DNA of 64,000 bases from an uncultured Coriobacteriaceae bacterium (GCA_902788705.1 CADALE010000010.1:1-64000); one strand, 5' to 3'. Shown: positions 15,304-25,044, counted from the first letter of the stretch. A program made the numbers and translations. Notes: a model not told the origin generated them from the letters alone.

Positions 15304-16062
15304 ATGCCCAACCAGCGCTACCAAGACGTGAACGCCGCCACCATCGACCGCTGGGTAGCCGAGGGCTGGGAGTGGGGCAGGCCCGTTGACCACCAGACCT
15401 ACCGGCGCGCTGCCGAGGGCGACTGGAGCCTGCTGCTCACCCCCACCAAGCCGGTGCCGCGCTCATGGTATCCGCCGCTCAAAGGTGCGCAGGTCCTGGG
15501 CCTTGCCTCGGGAGGCGGCCAGCAGATGCCCATCCTCACCGCCGCCGGCGCGCGCTGCACCGTGCTGGACTACTCCCCCGCGCAGCTTGAGGCCGAGCGG
15601 CAGGTGGCCGCGCGAGAGGGCTACGGCATCAACATCGTGCGGGCCGACATGACCGAGCCCCTGCCCTTCGCAGACGCTTCCTTCGACCTCGTCATCAATC
15701 CGGTAAGCCTCTGCTACGTACGCGAGGTCGAGCCCATCTGGCGCGAGGTGGCGCGCGTGCTGCGTCCCGGCGGCGTGCTGCTGGCAGGCCTCGACACGGG
15801 CCTCAACTACGTGATTGACGAGGCGGAGCAGCGCATCGTGCGCGGGCTTCCCTTCGACCCGCTTGCCAATCCCGCGCTCATGGCCGAGCTCGAGGCCGAG
15901 GACGACGGGGTGCAGTTCTCGCACACGCTTGACGAGCTGCTAGGCGGGCTGCTGCGCGCAGGCTTTGCCATCGACGACCTCTTCGAGGACGTGAACGGCG
16001 AAGGCCGCCTCTCCGAGCTGGGCATTCCCACGATGCTCGCGGTGCGGGCACACCTGCGCTAG
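15304..16062 (+). CDS. Class I SAM-dependent methyltransferase
   Basis: Predicted 252-residue cytoplasmic methyltransferase. Motif I is VLGLASGGGQQ, motif II around CTVLDYSPAQLE and the later strand is FDLVINPVSLCYV, followed by EVARVLRPGGVLL, all typical of the UbiE/Methyltransf_11 type. The protein also has an N-terminal extension, RWVAEGWEWGRPVDHQTY, seen in a group of uncharacterised small-molecule methyltransferases. The acceptor is unknown. GGGAGGAG precedes the ATG. It sits between a terminator and a convergent DUF389 gene 6 bases away, so it appears monocistronic. Confidence 0.85.
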   Translation: MPNQRYQDVNAATIDRWVAEGWEWGRPVDHQTYRRAAEGDWSLLLTPTKPVPRSWYPPLKGAQVLGLASGGGQQMPILTAAGARCTVLDYSPAQLEAERQVAAREGYGINIVRADMTEPLPFADASFDLVINPVSLCYVREVEPIWREVARVLRPGGVLLAGLDTGLNYVIDEAEQRIVRGLPFDPLANPALMAELEAEDDGVQFSHTLDELLGGLLRAGFAIDDLFEDVNGEGRLSELGIPTMLAVRAHLR

Positions 16063-16068
16063 CGGGCC

Positions 16069-17274
16069 TTACGCGGCAGCGTCGGCGGTGGCGCCTGCGA
16101 CAACGCCCTCCTCCGCATCAGTGCTCGCAACGTCCTCCTGGCCCTCGACGGAAGCCTCGCCCGCATCCGCGGGCAGCTCGTCCGACGCCTCCCCCGAAGC
16201 CTCCGGCTCCTCGAAGGTCACCTCGTCGAGGTTCTCCACGTGCAGGCGGATCAGCTCCTCTATCTCGGCGCGCTCGTCCTCGGTCAGCTGGCCGCTCGCC
16301 TCGACGGTGGCAACCACCCGCTGCACCAGCATCCCGTCCTCGGTGTCGTAGGAGTCCTCCGTGCCGATGCGGTATGCCTCCACCTGCGGATACAGCACCG
16401 ACAGCTCGCGCGTGGTGAGCTCGGTCTCGTAGGTGTCATGCACCTCGAACACGGTGCCGGTCTCGGCCATCTGTGCCCGCACCATCTGCACCGAGAAGAA
16501 CACGCACGGGATGGCAAACACGAGCGAACCCAGCACCAGGCGCATGCGCAGCTCGTGGCTGCGCTCCGCGGCCTCCAGCTCCTCTTCGGGGGTCACGACG
16601 CCGTCGCCGTTCAGGTCGCGCAGGATGGGCACGCGCAGCAGCACGAACATCATCTCCGAGCCAAAGGCGATGAACACCACGTTGACCAGGAACTCGTAGA
16701 CGGCCGAGCCCGCCAGCGCGATGTCGCGGGCAGCCAGGCCATAGCCCGTGGCGCACAGGGGCGGCATGAGGGAGGTTGCCACGGCGACGCCGGCGATGAG
16801 CGTGGCAGGCTCCTGCTGGCGAGACATGCCCAGCGCACCGGCAAACCCTCCCACCAAGGCGATGATCACGTCCCAGATGGTGGGCGTTGAGTTGGTGAGC
16901 ACCGCCTCCGTCTGGCCGCCCAGCGGCGACAGCACGAAGTACACCGTTGAGGTGAAGAGGCACACCAGAAACTGCACCATCAGGCCTAGCAGGGCCCCAC
17001 GCAGGAGCCTGCGGTCCACCGTGGCCACCGCATACGAGATGGCCAGCACCGAGCCCATCAGCGGGCAGATGAGCATGGCTCCCACGATGGCCTCGGTGGA
17101 GTCGACGTTCAGTCCGATAGACGCGATGATCATGGCGGCGATGAGCTGGCACACGTGGATGCCGTCGATGCGCGCGCCGGCCACCACGCGCTTGTGCATG
17201 TTCTCGAAGCTTGTGCGGCCCGCACGGAAGTTGAAGAAGCTCTTCACCATGCGCAGCAGCGCGCGCTCGTCCAT
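16069..17274 (-). CDS. DUF389-family membrane protein with EF-hand-like loop
   Basis: Predicted 401 residues. The core (about residues 25-210) has several hydrophobic helices with the family motif VGAMLICPLMGSVLAISYA and SLMPPLCATGYG. DUF389 proteins are uncharacterised, transporter-like membrane proteins. Between two membrane helices, near residues 219-230, is DLNGDGVVTPEE, which fits the 12-residue EF-hand calcium loop at every key position (D1, N3, D5, G6, hydrophobic 8, E12). The C-terminus after about residue 345 is an acidic Ala/Glu/Ser-rich tail. ATG 17274 has GGGAGG six bases upstream; a longer frame upstream is not family-like. Confidence 0.8.
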   Translation of the reverse strand: MDERALLRMVKSFFNFRAGRTSFENMHKRVVAGARIDGIHVCQLIAAMIIASIGLNVDSTEAIVGAMLICPLMGSVLAISYAVATVDRRLLRGALLGLMVQFLVCLFTSTVYFVLSPLGGQTEAVLTNSTPTIWDVIIALVGGFAGALGMSRQQEPATLIAGVAVATSLMPPLCATGYGLAARDIALAGSAVYEFLVNVVFIAFGSEMMFVLLRVPILRDLNGDGVVTPEEELEAAERSHELRMRLVLGSLVFAIPCVFFSVQMVRAQMAETGTVFEVHDTYETELTTRELSVLYPQVEAYRIGTEDSYDTEDGMLVQRVVATVEASGQLTEDERAEIEELIRLHVENLDEVTFEEPEASGEASDELPADAGEASVEGQEDVASTDAEEGVVAGATADAAA

Positions 17275-17461
17275 GTTCGCCTCCCGCCTTTGGTGCCTGG
17301 GCGTCCATTCTACGCCTCGGGCCCGCACGCGAAACCCCCGCATCCGCATATATGCCTAATCGACAGCCCATTGGCCTAAAGGTCATAGGTGGTACCAACG
17401 GCCTCCCGTACACTGGTGCTGCCCCACGTAACGAGAAGGGAAGACGACGAGAGGAGACACC

Positions 17462-18909
17462 ATGGCATTTCCGAAGGGCTTTCTGTTTGGTGGCGCCACC
17501 GCGGCCAACCAGTACGAGGGCGGCTGGAACGTGGGCGGCAAGGGCGACAGCCTCTGCGACCACATGCGTGGCGGCGACGTGAACACCCCGCGCCAGATCG
17601 ACGAGGAGTTCGACCCCGACGCGCTCTACCCCAGCTGGGAGGCGACGGACTTCTACCATCACTATGAGGAGGACATCGCCCTGTTTGCCGAGATGGGCTG
17701 GAACGTGTTCCGCATGTCCATCAACACTGGACGCGCCTGTTCCCCACGGGCGAGGAGAGCGAGCCCCTGGCCGAGGGCGTCGAGTTCTACGACAAGGTCT
17801 TCGACTGCCTGAACGCCCACGGCATCGCGCCTCTGGTCACGCTCAGCCACTATGAGACCCCCTACAGCCTCGTCCGCAAGTACAACGCATGGGCCGACCG
17901 CCGCTGCATCGACTTCTTCCTCACCTACTCCACCTTCTGCCTGGACCGCTGGCACGACAAGGTGAAGTACTGGCTTACCTTCAACGAGGTCAACACGGGC
18001 ATGCCGTTCATGAACAACGCGCTGTCCACCAGCCTGGTGCAGGGCTACACCGGCACCACCGCCAACGCCCCGCGCGACAACCAGGCCTGCTTCGACGCCC
18101 TGCACCACCAGTTCCTGGCTGGCGCCAAGACGGTGAAGTACGCCCACGACCACTATCCCGAGGTCATGATGGGCAACATGACGGCCTTCCTGACCACCTA
18201 CCCGCTTACCTGCGACCCGGCCGACCTCCTGCTTACCCAGCAGAAGCTGGACGACAGCGACTGGTATGCCTCCGACGTGCAGGTGCGCGGCGCCTATCCG
18301 TACTATGCCCCGCGCATCTGGAAGCAGTACGGCGCCAAGCCCACCATCCTCCCGGGCGATGACGAGATCCTGGCCGAGGGCTGCGTGGACTTCTTCACCT
18401 ACAGCTACTACATGTCCATGACCGCCACCACGCACGACGACGGCGAGGAGATGGCTGGCAACATGTCCATGGGCGGCAAGAACCCCTACCTCAAGGCCTC
18501 CGACTGGGGTTGGCAGATCGACCCGATTGGCCTGCGCTGGACCATCAACACCGTTGCCGAGCGCTACAACAACATCCCGCAGATGGTCGTGGAGAACGGC
18601 TTCGGCGCCTTTGACGAGGTTGTCGTCGAGGACGGCGTGGAGCGCATCCACGACCCGTACCGCACCGACTACCTGAAGGCCCACCTCGCCACCCTCGAGC
18701 AGGCCGTGGACGAGGACGGCGCCAACGTCATCGGATACACCTGGTGGGGCCCCATCGACGTGGTGTCCGCCGGCACCGGCGAGATGCGCAAGCGCTACGG
18801 CTTCATCTACGTCGACAAGCACGACGACGGCACCGGTGACCTGCACCGCGTTCGCAAGGACAGCTTCTACGACTACCAGCGGCTGATCAAGGAGGCTCGC
18901 GGCAAGTAG
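17462..18909 (+). pseudogene. GH1 6-phospho-beta-glucosidase, interrupted by a frameshift
   Basis: The first frame (from the ATG after GAGGAG) encodes a typical GH1 start, PKGFLFGGATAANQYEGGWN, up to FRMSIN. Two extra bases (AC, about 17726-17727) then shift the frame; removing them gives WTRLFPTGEESEPLAEG and continuous GH1 sequence to 18909, including the acid/base Glu in TFNEVN and the nucleophile Glu in VENGFG. As it stands, translation stops at 17812 after 116 residues. The remainder is intact, so the lesion is either recent or a sequencing error. The intact enzyme would cleave PTS-imported beta-glucoside phosphates. A weak hairpin follows at 18933-18948. Confidence 0.85.
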
Positions 18910-19013
18910 GCGCAGCAGGAGTAAGAGGAGGAGCCACCGAGGGGTGGCCCACGGCAGCTGAGCTACAATGGGTCCTGCGTCCATGAAGGGCCAGGAAAGG
19001 AGAGGTGCCCATC

Positions 19014-19871
19014 ATGAAGAGGATCGCATCGCTGGTAGCCGCCCTTGCCATCTCGCTCTGCCTGCTGCCCGCCTGCGGCAAGGCCACGGGCACGCAGGAT
19101 AACGGCCCAACCACCCCCACCGTCACCGAGGCCCACGACGCCGTCGCGCTTGGCTCGCTAGTGGCAGGAGAGGGTGCCGAGGCACTGGCCGCCGGTGTGC
19201 AGGACGGCTCAAACGTCCCATCCGAGCTGCGGTTTTATGTAGCCAACGGCTACGATGACACCGTCTTTGACCAAGAGGTCATCCTCAGCGCGTGGCAAGC
19301 CCTCTACAACCTGCGCGTCAACGCGTCCACCCCCATTACAGACGTGCAGGCAGACGACGGCACCCGCTCGTTCAGCTTCGTCTGGCCGGACGACACCGCC
19401 GTGACCTTTGCCTTCGAGACCAACGAGTACGCCTCCATGGCCGACGGCACGCTCTATCGCGTCGAAGACCCCGCCTCCGTCGGGACCGCCCTGGGCTTGG
19501 TCACCGGCTACCTCGACAGGATGTATGCAGCCAGCGCGGACACCGCCACCGAGATGGGCGAGCTTGACGGCACCACCTTCGGCTGGGACATCGACGGTGA
19601 CGGCACCTTCGAGCCCTTCACGGTTGCCTTCCACGACAACGGCGACGAGGCCCCCAGCGCCATCGAGGTATCGGGCACCGTCGCGGGCGAGCAGCAGAGC
19701 GCCTGGATCGACGGCGCCTACGGCATCACCAACCTCAGCGCCGGCACCGACGAGCGCGGTGCCTTCCTGGAGATGAGCTACCTGCAGGGCGACTACTACG
19801 CCCACGACACCGAGGCCACCTGCACCCTGCGCATCGTTGACGGGCAACTGGTTGTCGAGGGGCAGGAATAG
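19014..19871 (+). CDS. Secreted lipoprotein, unknown function
   Basis: Predicted 285 residues. A lipoprotein signal peptide ends in the lipobox LLPAC with Cys21 as the lipid-anchored residue, so the mature protein should sit on the outer face of the membrane. The rest contains an acidic, Thr/Ala-rich body and, near residue 192, DIDGDGTFEPF, a calcium-loop-like motif lacking the final Glu. I do not recognise a family. ATG 19014 is preferred over a GTG at 19005 because AGGAGAGG is about 8 bases from the ATG and too close to the GTG. It lies 104 bases after the broken GH1 gene on the same strand. Confidence 0.75.
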   Translation: MKRIASLVAALAISLCLLPACGKATGTQDNGPTTPTVTEAHDAVALGSLVAGEGAEALAAGVQDGSNVPSELRFYVANGYDDTVFDQEVILSAWQALYNLRVNASTPITDVQADDGTRSFSFVWPDDTAVTFAFETNEYASMADGTLYRVEDPASVGTALGLVTGYLDRMYAASADTATEMGELDGTTFGWDIDGDGTFEPFTVAFHDNGDEAPSAIEVSGTVAGEQQSAWIDGAYGITNLSAGTDERGAFLEMSYLQGDYYAHDTEATCTLRIVDGQLVVEGQE

Positions 19872-19877
19872 GGCACG

Positions 19878-20702
19878 CTACGCGAAGGGCCACTCCCCTG
19901 CCGCAAGCGCCTCGATGGCGGCGGCAACGGCCTCGTCCTCGCAGCGGCCGATGTGCCAGCGAGCCGCCGCGGCGGCATCCGGAGCGCTTCCCTCCACCGC
20001 CACGCCGTTGGGCGTATGGGCAAGCATCTCCACGTCGTTGCCTCCGTCGCCAAACACGACCACCTGGTCAAGGCCAATGCCCAGAGCCTCGCACAGCACG
20101 TCGATGCCGCTTGCCTTGCTGTAGCCCGGAGGGGTCAGGTTGATGAAGCCCGGCATGGGCAGGTTGAAGTCGAGCGCGTCCACCTCGCGCTGCAGCTCCT
20201 CCATCACCTCGCGCGTGGCCTCCAGCCCGCCGCTTACGAACACGTTCAGCTTCACGGGCGGCTTGTCGGGCAGGCCGTCTGCCTGTATCGCCTCCTCCGC
20301 GTACTTGGGGAAGGTCTTGGCCAGCTCCTCGCGCGACCCATCGATAAGGTGCGGCAGTCCCTCGTCGTCAAACACGATGGCCCCGGCCTCGCTGCGGGCC
20401 CGCACCACCCTCAGCACCTCCTCGAGGGCAGCCAACGGCAGACGCTCCTCGTGAATGAGCTTACCGTCAAGGTACACCTGCATGCCGTTGGTGCCCAGCG
20501 CCGTGGCCACGCAAGCCTCGTCGCCGGCAAACGCAGGCGCAACATGGCTGATGCCACGCCCCGAGGCAGGCCCCACATGTATCCCCGCGTCCATCGCCGC
20601 ATGAAACGCCCGCCTCGTACGCTCGCTCACCACCGCCTGCCCATAGGGAAGCATGGTGCCGTCGATGTCGGACAGGATGAGCTTGATGTCGTGACGAGCC
20701 AT
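19878..20702 (-). CDS. Cof-type HAD-IIB phosphatase
   Basis: Predicted 274-residue cytoplasmic phosphatase. Motif I is LILSDIDGTMLP (nucleophile Asp12), motif II is VGPASGRG and the C-terminal motif is VVFGDGGNDVEM. Length and order match Cof/YidA/SupH phosphatases acting on sugar phosphates; the substrate is not known. ATG 20702 has AAGGAGG six bases upstream; an upstream ATG in the same frame adds nine residues without a ribosome site. It ends 6 bases from the convergent lipoprotein gene and is divergent from the alpha-amylase gene. Confidence 0.85.
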   Translation of the reverse strand: MARHDIKLILSDIDGTMLPYGQAVVSERTRRAFHAAMDAGIHVGPASGRGISHVAPAFAGDEACVATALGTNGMQVYLDGKLIHEERLPLAALEEVLRVVRARSEAGAIVFDDEGLPHLIDGSREELAKTFPKYAEEAIQADGLPDKPPVKLNVFVSGGLEATREVMEELQREVDALDFNLPMPGFINLTPPGYSKASGIDVLCEALGIGLDQVVVFGDGGNDVEMLAHTPNGVAVEGSAPDAAAAARWHIGRCEDEAVAAAIEALAAGEWPFA

Positions 20703-20807
20703 GGAGGCCTCCTTCGGTGGGGTCGTCAATGCACCTCAAGGGTACCATTACGACGTCTCGCCAACGAGCATGCCCATGATGTGGGCAACTTCTGATTCCG
20801 GCAAACA

Positions 20808-20821
20808 CCGGTCAAAACCGG
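20808..20821. promoter_or_regulatory. Short inverted repeat upstream of the amylase gene
   Basis: CCGGT-CAAA-ACCGG gives 5-bp perfect arms about 70 bases before the amylase ATG, between divergent genes. It may be an operator for a sugar regulator, but the arms are short. Confidence 0.35.
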
Positions 20822-20889
20822 GTAGCATACGGCATGACCCCAGCGTGTCGTATCATAGGCATGCATGGGCTGCGCGAAAGGAGGCGCAC

Positions 20890-22371
20890 ATGAACGGAAT
20901 GATGCTCCAGGGCTTCAGCTGGTACCTGCCCGCCGATGGACAGCATTGGCGGCGCATGGCCGAGCGCGCCCCCGAGCTAGCCACTCGCGGCTTCACCGCC
21001 ATCTGGCTGCCGCCCGCATACAAGGGACAGGCCGGTGCCGCCGACGTGGGATATGGCGTCTACGACCTCTGGGACCTGGGAGAGTTTGATCAGAAGGGCA
21101 CCGTACGCACCAAGTACGGCACACGCGAGGACTACGTGGCGGCCGTGAAGACACTGCAGTCGGAGGGCATCGACGTGCTGGGCGACGTCGTGCTCAACCA
21201 CAAGATGGGCGGCGACGAGCTGCAGGAGTTCGAGGCAGTGGAGGTTGACCCCGCCAACCGCGACACGGTGATTGGCGAGCCCACCACCATCAGGGCCTGG
21301 ACGCGCTTTACCTTCCCGGGGCGCGCGGGCAAGCTTGACGGCTTCGTATGGGATGCGGACTGCTTCACGGGCTGCGACTGGGATGACGCCCAGCAGCGCA
21401 CCGGCCTCTGGCGCAACGCCAACAAGCAGTGGGCCACCGACGTCGATCGCTCCGAAAACGGAAACTTCGACTACCTCATGGGCATGGACATCGACCTTGC
21501 CGATGAGCGCGTGTACCAGCAGCTGATTAGGTGGGGCTCATGGTACCTGCGCACGACGGGCGTGAACGGCCTGCGTCTTGACGCCCTCAAGCATATGAGC
21601 CGCAGCTTCTACCAGCGCTGGCTCACCGACCTGCGCTCCACCGTAGACCACGAGCTGTTCGTGGTGGGCGAGTACTGGTCGCACGACCTCGAGGCGCTGC
21701 GTGGCTACCTGTCCGAGGTGGAGCCGCTTTCGCTGTTTGACGTGCCCCTGCACTTCAACTTCTTCAACGCCAGCCAGAACCGTGACGGCATCGACTTCAC
21801 GCACATCTTCGACTCGACGCTCGTGTCGTCCGACCCCATTCGCGCCGTCACCTTCGTGGAGAACCACGACACCCAGCCCGACCAAGCGCTGGCCTCGACG
21901 GTGGCGCACTGGTTCAAGCCGGCCGCCTACGCGCTCATCCTGCTGCGCGAGGCAGGATACCCCTGTGTGTTCTTCGCCGACCTCTACGGCCTTCCCAACG
22001 ACGCCATTCCCGCCGTCGCCGAGCTGCCGCTGCTGATGGAGGTGCGCATGAGCTGCGCCTATGGGCAGCAGCGCGACTGGTTTGATGAGCCCGACGTGGT
22101 TGGTTGGACGCGCGAGGGATCGGAGGACGGACCGGGTTGCGCCGTGGTGCTCTCGCGGCGCGACGGCGCCGAGAAGCGCATGGAGGTTGGCGCGGCACAC
22201 GCGGGCGAGCGCTGGGTGTGCGTGCTGGGCGAGGAGGGGTTCGTCGATATTGACGACGATGGCTTTGCCACCTTCCCCGCAAGGGGCGCACTGCTCTCGG
22301 TGTACCTGCCCGAGCCCGCAGCAGAGGGCCTCTCCAACATCCCCATCATCGTGCGCCCCAACCACGAGTAG
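20890..22371 (+). CDS. Cytoplasmic alpha-amylase, GH13 (GH13_5-like)
   Basis: Predicted 493 residues. It starts MNGMMLQGFSWYLPADGQHW, like AmyA-type cytoplasmic alpha-amylases, and has no signal peptide. The four GH13 regions are visible: DVVLNHK (I), GLRLDALKHM with the nucleophile Asp (II), VGEYW with the acid/base Glu (III) and FVENHDTQP with the third Asp (IV). It should hydrolyse internal alpha-1,4 bonds of maltodextrin or glycogen. AAAGGAGG precedes the ATG. The esterase gene begins 50 bases after the stop, so the two are probably co-transcribed. Confidence 0.93.
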   Translation: MNGMMLQGFSWYLPADGQHWRRMAERAPELATRGFTAIWLPPAYKGQAGAADVGYGVYDLWDLGEFDQKGTVRTKYGTREDYVAAVKTLQSEGIDVLGDVVLNHKMGGDELQEFEAVEVDPANRDTVIGEPTTIRAWTRFTFPGRAGKLDGFVWDADCFTGCDWDDAQQRTGLWRNANKQWATDVDRSENGNFDYLMGMDIDLADERVYQQLIRWGSWYLRTTGVNGLRLDALKHMSRSFYQRWLTDLRSTVDHELFVVGEYWSHDLEALRGYLSEVEPLSLFDVPLHFNFFNASQNRDGIDFTHIFDSTLVSSDPIRAVTFVENHDTQPDQALASTVAHWFKPAAYALILLREAGYPCVFFADLYGLPNDAIPAVAELPLLMEVRMSCAYGQQRDWFDEPDVVGWTREGSEDGPGCAVVLSRRDGAEKRMEVGAAHAGERWVCVLGEEGFVDIDDDGFATFPARGALLSVYLPEPAAEGLSNIPIIVRPNHE

Positions 22372-22421
22372 GTATCCGGCGGACAAGACGGCATCGCGCA
22401 GATATCTGCCAAGGGAGGCAC

Positions 22422-23093
22422 ATGGGCTATCTGGACCCATCTCAGATCACGGTACGGACGGGGACGGGCGGCACGTCGGCCCCTGTCATCTACCTTGTCG
22501 ACTCGTCCGAGCATCCCCTTGAGAATCCGCAGCCTGCCCATACCCTCACGTCCACCGTCGTCACGCTGCCGATAGCCAGCTGGGGCGATGCGCTCACCCC
22601 ATGGCCGGCCGCTGGCCTCTACCGCGACGATCCTGCCTTTGGCGGTCATGCGGCAGACACGCTTGCGCAGCTGGCCAGCGAGGTCATGCCCCACGTCGAG
22701 GCCACGCACGGGCTCTCGCCCACCCGCCGTGCCATCTGCGGCTACTCGCTTGGCGGGCTGTTCTCGCTTTATGCCTTCACGCACTCCACGGGCTTCGATG
22801 CCTGCGGATGCCTGTCGGGCTCGGTGTGGTACGAGGGATGGGTTGACCACCTTGCCGCGATGGACCTGCAGCTGGACGGCCGCTTCGCGTTCCTTTCGCT
22901 TGGCACCAAGGAGAAGCGCGGCGGCACGCCCCTCATGCGCACCGTGCAGGACCGCATGGAGTCGTGCGAGCGCATCCTTCGCGACCATGGCTGCGAAGTC
23001 GTGTTTGTCACCAGCCCCGGCAACCACATGCAGCACGTTCCCGAGCGCATCGCCACGGGGCTGCAGGCGCTTGACGGCTTCCTCGCGCGATAG
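22422..23093 (+). CDS. Alpha/beta-hydrolase esterase family protein
   Basis: Predicted 223 residues. The nucleophile elbow ICGYSLGGLFSLYAF has Ser109, and the His is probably in SPGNHMQHVP. The family (Fes/IroE-like putative esterases) is the same as the 12450-13226 gene but the two are distant. No signal peptide is present. GGGAGG precedes the ATG. Its position right after the alpha-amylase suggests it may deacylate substituted oligosaccharides; this is inference only. Confidence 0.75.
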   Translation: MGYLDPSQITVRTGTGGTSAPVIYLVDSSEHPLENPQPAHTLTSTVVTLPIASWGDALTPWPAAGLYRDDPAFGGHAADTLAQLASEVMPHVEATHGLSPTRRAICGYSLGGLFSLYAFTHSTGFDACGCLSGSVWYEGWVDHLAAMDLQLDGRFAFLSLGTKEKRGGTPLMRTVQDRMESCERILRDHGCEVVFVTSPGNHMQHVPERIATGLQALDGFLAR

Positions 23094-23267
23094 CGCGCAA
23101 CAAGCGCGCACGGCAGCGCCACTCACGTCAAACTGGGCTTTACCAAGCCAAGCGCACGTCGTCCCCACCCAATCCAAGGGGCTGCCATCCGCAGCGCCTT
23201 TCGCGTGTGCCTCGTCCCTCCTTTCGGGTCTTCCGCTGAAGGGCCTCACGAAGCAGTATGACACTTG

Positions 23268-23273
23268 TATAAT
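23268..23273 (+). promoter_or_regulatory. -10 element (TATAAT) of the Cof phosphatase gene
   Basis: A consensus TATAAT, 40 bases before the ATG, in a gene-free gap of 220 bases. No convincing -35 box at 17 bases. Confidence 0.5.
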
Positions 23274-23313
23274 GATGACCACGGACTCAAGGCGAGGGGC
23301 CAGGGAGGACATC

Positions 23314-24141
23314 ATGATCGAGCGGATTACGGCAGTCATCGCGGACGTGGACGGCACCATCAACGTGAAGGGCTCGAAGCCCCTCCCGCGCACGCTCGCG
23401 GCACTCGAGGAGCTGCACAGGCGCGGCATCCTCTTTGGCACGGCCTCCGGTCGCCCGCTCGACCACCGCTCGCTTGACAAGGCCCAGGAGTGGGGCCTCT
23501 CCTTCCCCTTCGACCTCGCCATCGGCATGAACGGTGGCGACGTGTGGGACAGCGCCCACGAGGGCATCGAGCACATCATGCCGCTCAGCAAGGACTACAT
23601 TCAGGAGATCTGCGAGTTCATGTGGCCGCTTGACTGCAACGTCATCGTGTACGAGAACGCCTACGACCACGTGCTGGTAAAGCGCATGGACGAGCGTCTT
23701 GAGGCCAGCATCTACCGCAACGGCTCAGTCGTCGAGCTGTCCACGCCCGCCGAGATGGCGCTCAAGGACACCGGCAAGATCGAGATCCAGTATGACGGCG
23801 ACGACGCCGAGCTTGAGGCGCTGATCCTGGGCACGGTTGACGCGCACAAATCGCCCAACTGGAGCTCGGTGCGCACCTTCGCCGGCACGGTGGAGTTCAT
23901 GACGCCTGGCCTGGACAAGGGCGTTGGCCTGCGCCGCTATGCCGAGCGCAACAACATCCCCATCAGCGAGATCATGGCCTTTGGCGACATGGACAACGAC
24001 ATCGCCATGATTGCCGCAGCGGGTTGGGGCGTGGCCATGGCCAACGGCTGCGACGCGGCAAAGGCCGTCGCGAAGGCCGTGACCGAGTATGGCGTGCTTG
24101 AGGATGGCATGGGCCGCTACCTCGAGGACCACGTGCTCTAG
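23314..24141 (+). CDS. Cof-type HAD-IIB phosphatase
   Basis: Predicted 275 residues. Motif I is VIADVDGTINV, motif II GTASGRP and the C-terminal motif MAFGDMDNDIAMI, typical of Cof phosphatases. Unlike the other Cof genes here the Asp-Val-Asp start is followed by Gly-Thr-Ile-Asn. The substrate is unknown. AGGGAGG lies six bases before the ATG; a much longer open frame upstream overlaps the esterase gene in another frame and is not real. The last four bases overlap the convergent RpiR gene, so the two stops are interlocked. Confidence 0.85.
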   Translation: MIERITAVIADVDGTINVKGSKPLPRTLAALEELHRRGILFGTASGRPLDHRSLDKAQEWGLSFPFDLAIGMNGGDVWDSAHEGIEHIMPLSKDYIQEICEFMWPLDCNVIVYENAYDHVLVKRMDERLEASIYRNGSVVELSTPAEMALKDTGKIEIQYDGDDAELEALILGTVDAHKSPNWSSVRTFAGTVEFMTPGLDKGVGLRRYAERNNIPISEIMAFGDMDNDIAMIAAAGWGVAMANGCDAAKAVAKAVTEYGVLEDGMGRYLEDHVL

Positions 24142-24920
24142 CGCGTCTTCTGCCGGCTGGCCACCAGCGCGGCGTACTCCTGGGCAATGAGCCCGGCCAC
24201 GTACTCAAGCTGGTACGGATGCCCGAGCGGGTTAAGGTCCGAGTCAAACCGAAGCACGTCCGAGACGTACTCCTGCCGGGGCACGTTCCTTCCGCACACC
24301 ATCCAGATGGTGGGGCGGTCAAGGCGCCTTAGCTCCTGGGACAGGTCGATGTACTCGAAGTATGCCCCCGAGTACGAGAACAGCACGACCAGCTGGTCGC
24401 GCCTCGCGGCGGCGATGCGGTCGGCCTGCTCGGCCAGCGACGTGCAGGTGTCCACCCACTTGCCCTGCATGAGTAGGTCAACCTGAAGGTCCAGCGCCGC
24501 CGCCTGACCCTTCAGCAGGCCAAAGGCCGACACCCTCTCGAAGCGATCGAGGTCTGCGACCAGCCGCACCAGGGCCTCGCGGTCCACGCCGCCCCGCACT
24601 TGCTCGATAGCGCTTGAAACGTGGCTGGCAAGGCTGGCGCGTCGCTGCGCCTCGCTCTCGCCGGCCACTTGCGCAAACGACCGCGAGAAGCTTGAGAAGG
24701 CCTCCTTGAGCTGCGTGAAGTCGTCGAAGCCCGCCTCGCGGGCAAAGCGCGACACCGTGCCCGTGCCCACGTGGCACGCAGCGGCCAGCTCCTTCACCGA
24801 AAGGTCGCCCAACACCTCGCCATGCGTCAGCAGATGGCGCGCTATCTGGGCGTTGATCGAGTCGTGCTCCTCGCGCGAGAGCAAGGTGAGCAGCGTGACC
24901 GTAAGCTTGTCGTAGGTCAT
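24138..24920 (-). CDS. MurR/RpiR-family transcriptional regulator
   Basis: Predicted 260 residues. An N-terminal HTH_6 domain includes LSVKELAAACHVGTGTVSRF and FDDFTQLKEAF (about residues 40-75), followed by a SIS sugar-phosphate-binding domain (about residues 120-240) with VVLFSYSGAYFEY. Such regulators sense phosphorylated sugars and usually control an adjacent sugar operon. Here the neighbours are Cof and small HAD genes, so the target is not clear. GGAGG lies five bases before the ATG. Confidence 0.85.
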   Translation of the reverse strand: MTYDKLTVTLLTLLSREEHDSINAQIARHLLTHGEVLGDLSVKELAAACHVGTGTVSRFAREAGFDDFTQLKEAFSSFSRSFAQVAGESEAQRRASLASHVSSAIEQVRGGVDREALVRLVADLDRFERVSAFGLLKGQAAALDLQVDLLMQGKWVDTCTSLAEQADRIAAARRDQLVVLFSYSGAYFEYIDLSQELRRLDRPTIWMVCGRNVPRQEYVSDVLRFDSDLNPLGHPYQLEYVAGLIAQEYAALVASRQKTR

Positions 24921-25044
24921 GATTCCTCCAGCCGCTTGCAGGCACCCCTAGGATACTCCCGCGGCAGCGTCTGGCGCCAAGCTACCAGCGGGAGACCCCA
25001 GACGTGGTAGGCTAGCATGAGGAGCCATCGCCACGGGAGCGCAC

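Noticed and set aside
17720..17732. Programmed frameshift in the GH1 gene
   Set aside because: The site has no slippery heptamer, no stop or stem in suitable place, and GH1 enzymes are not known to need one; a lesion or error is simpler.
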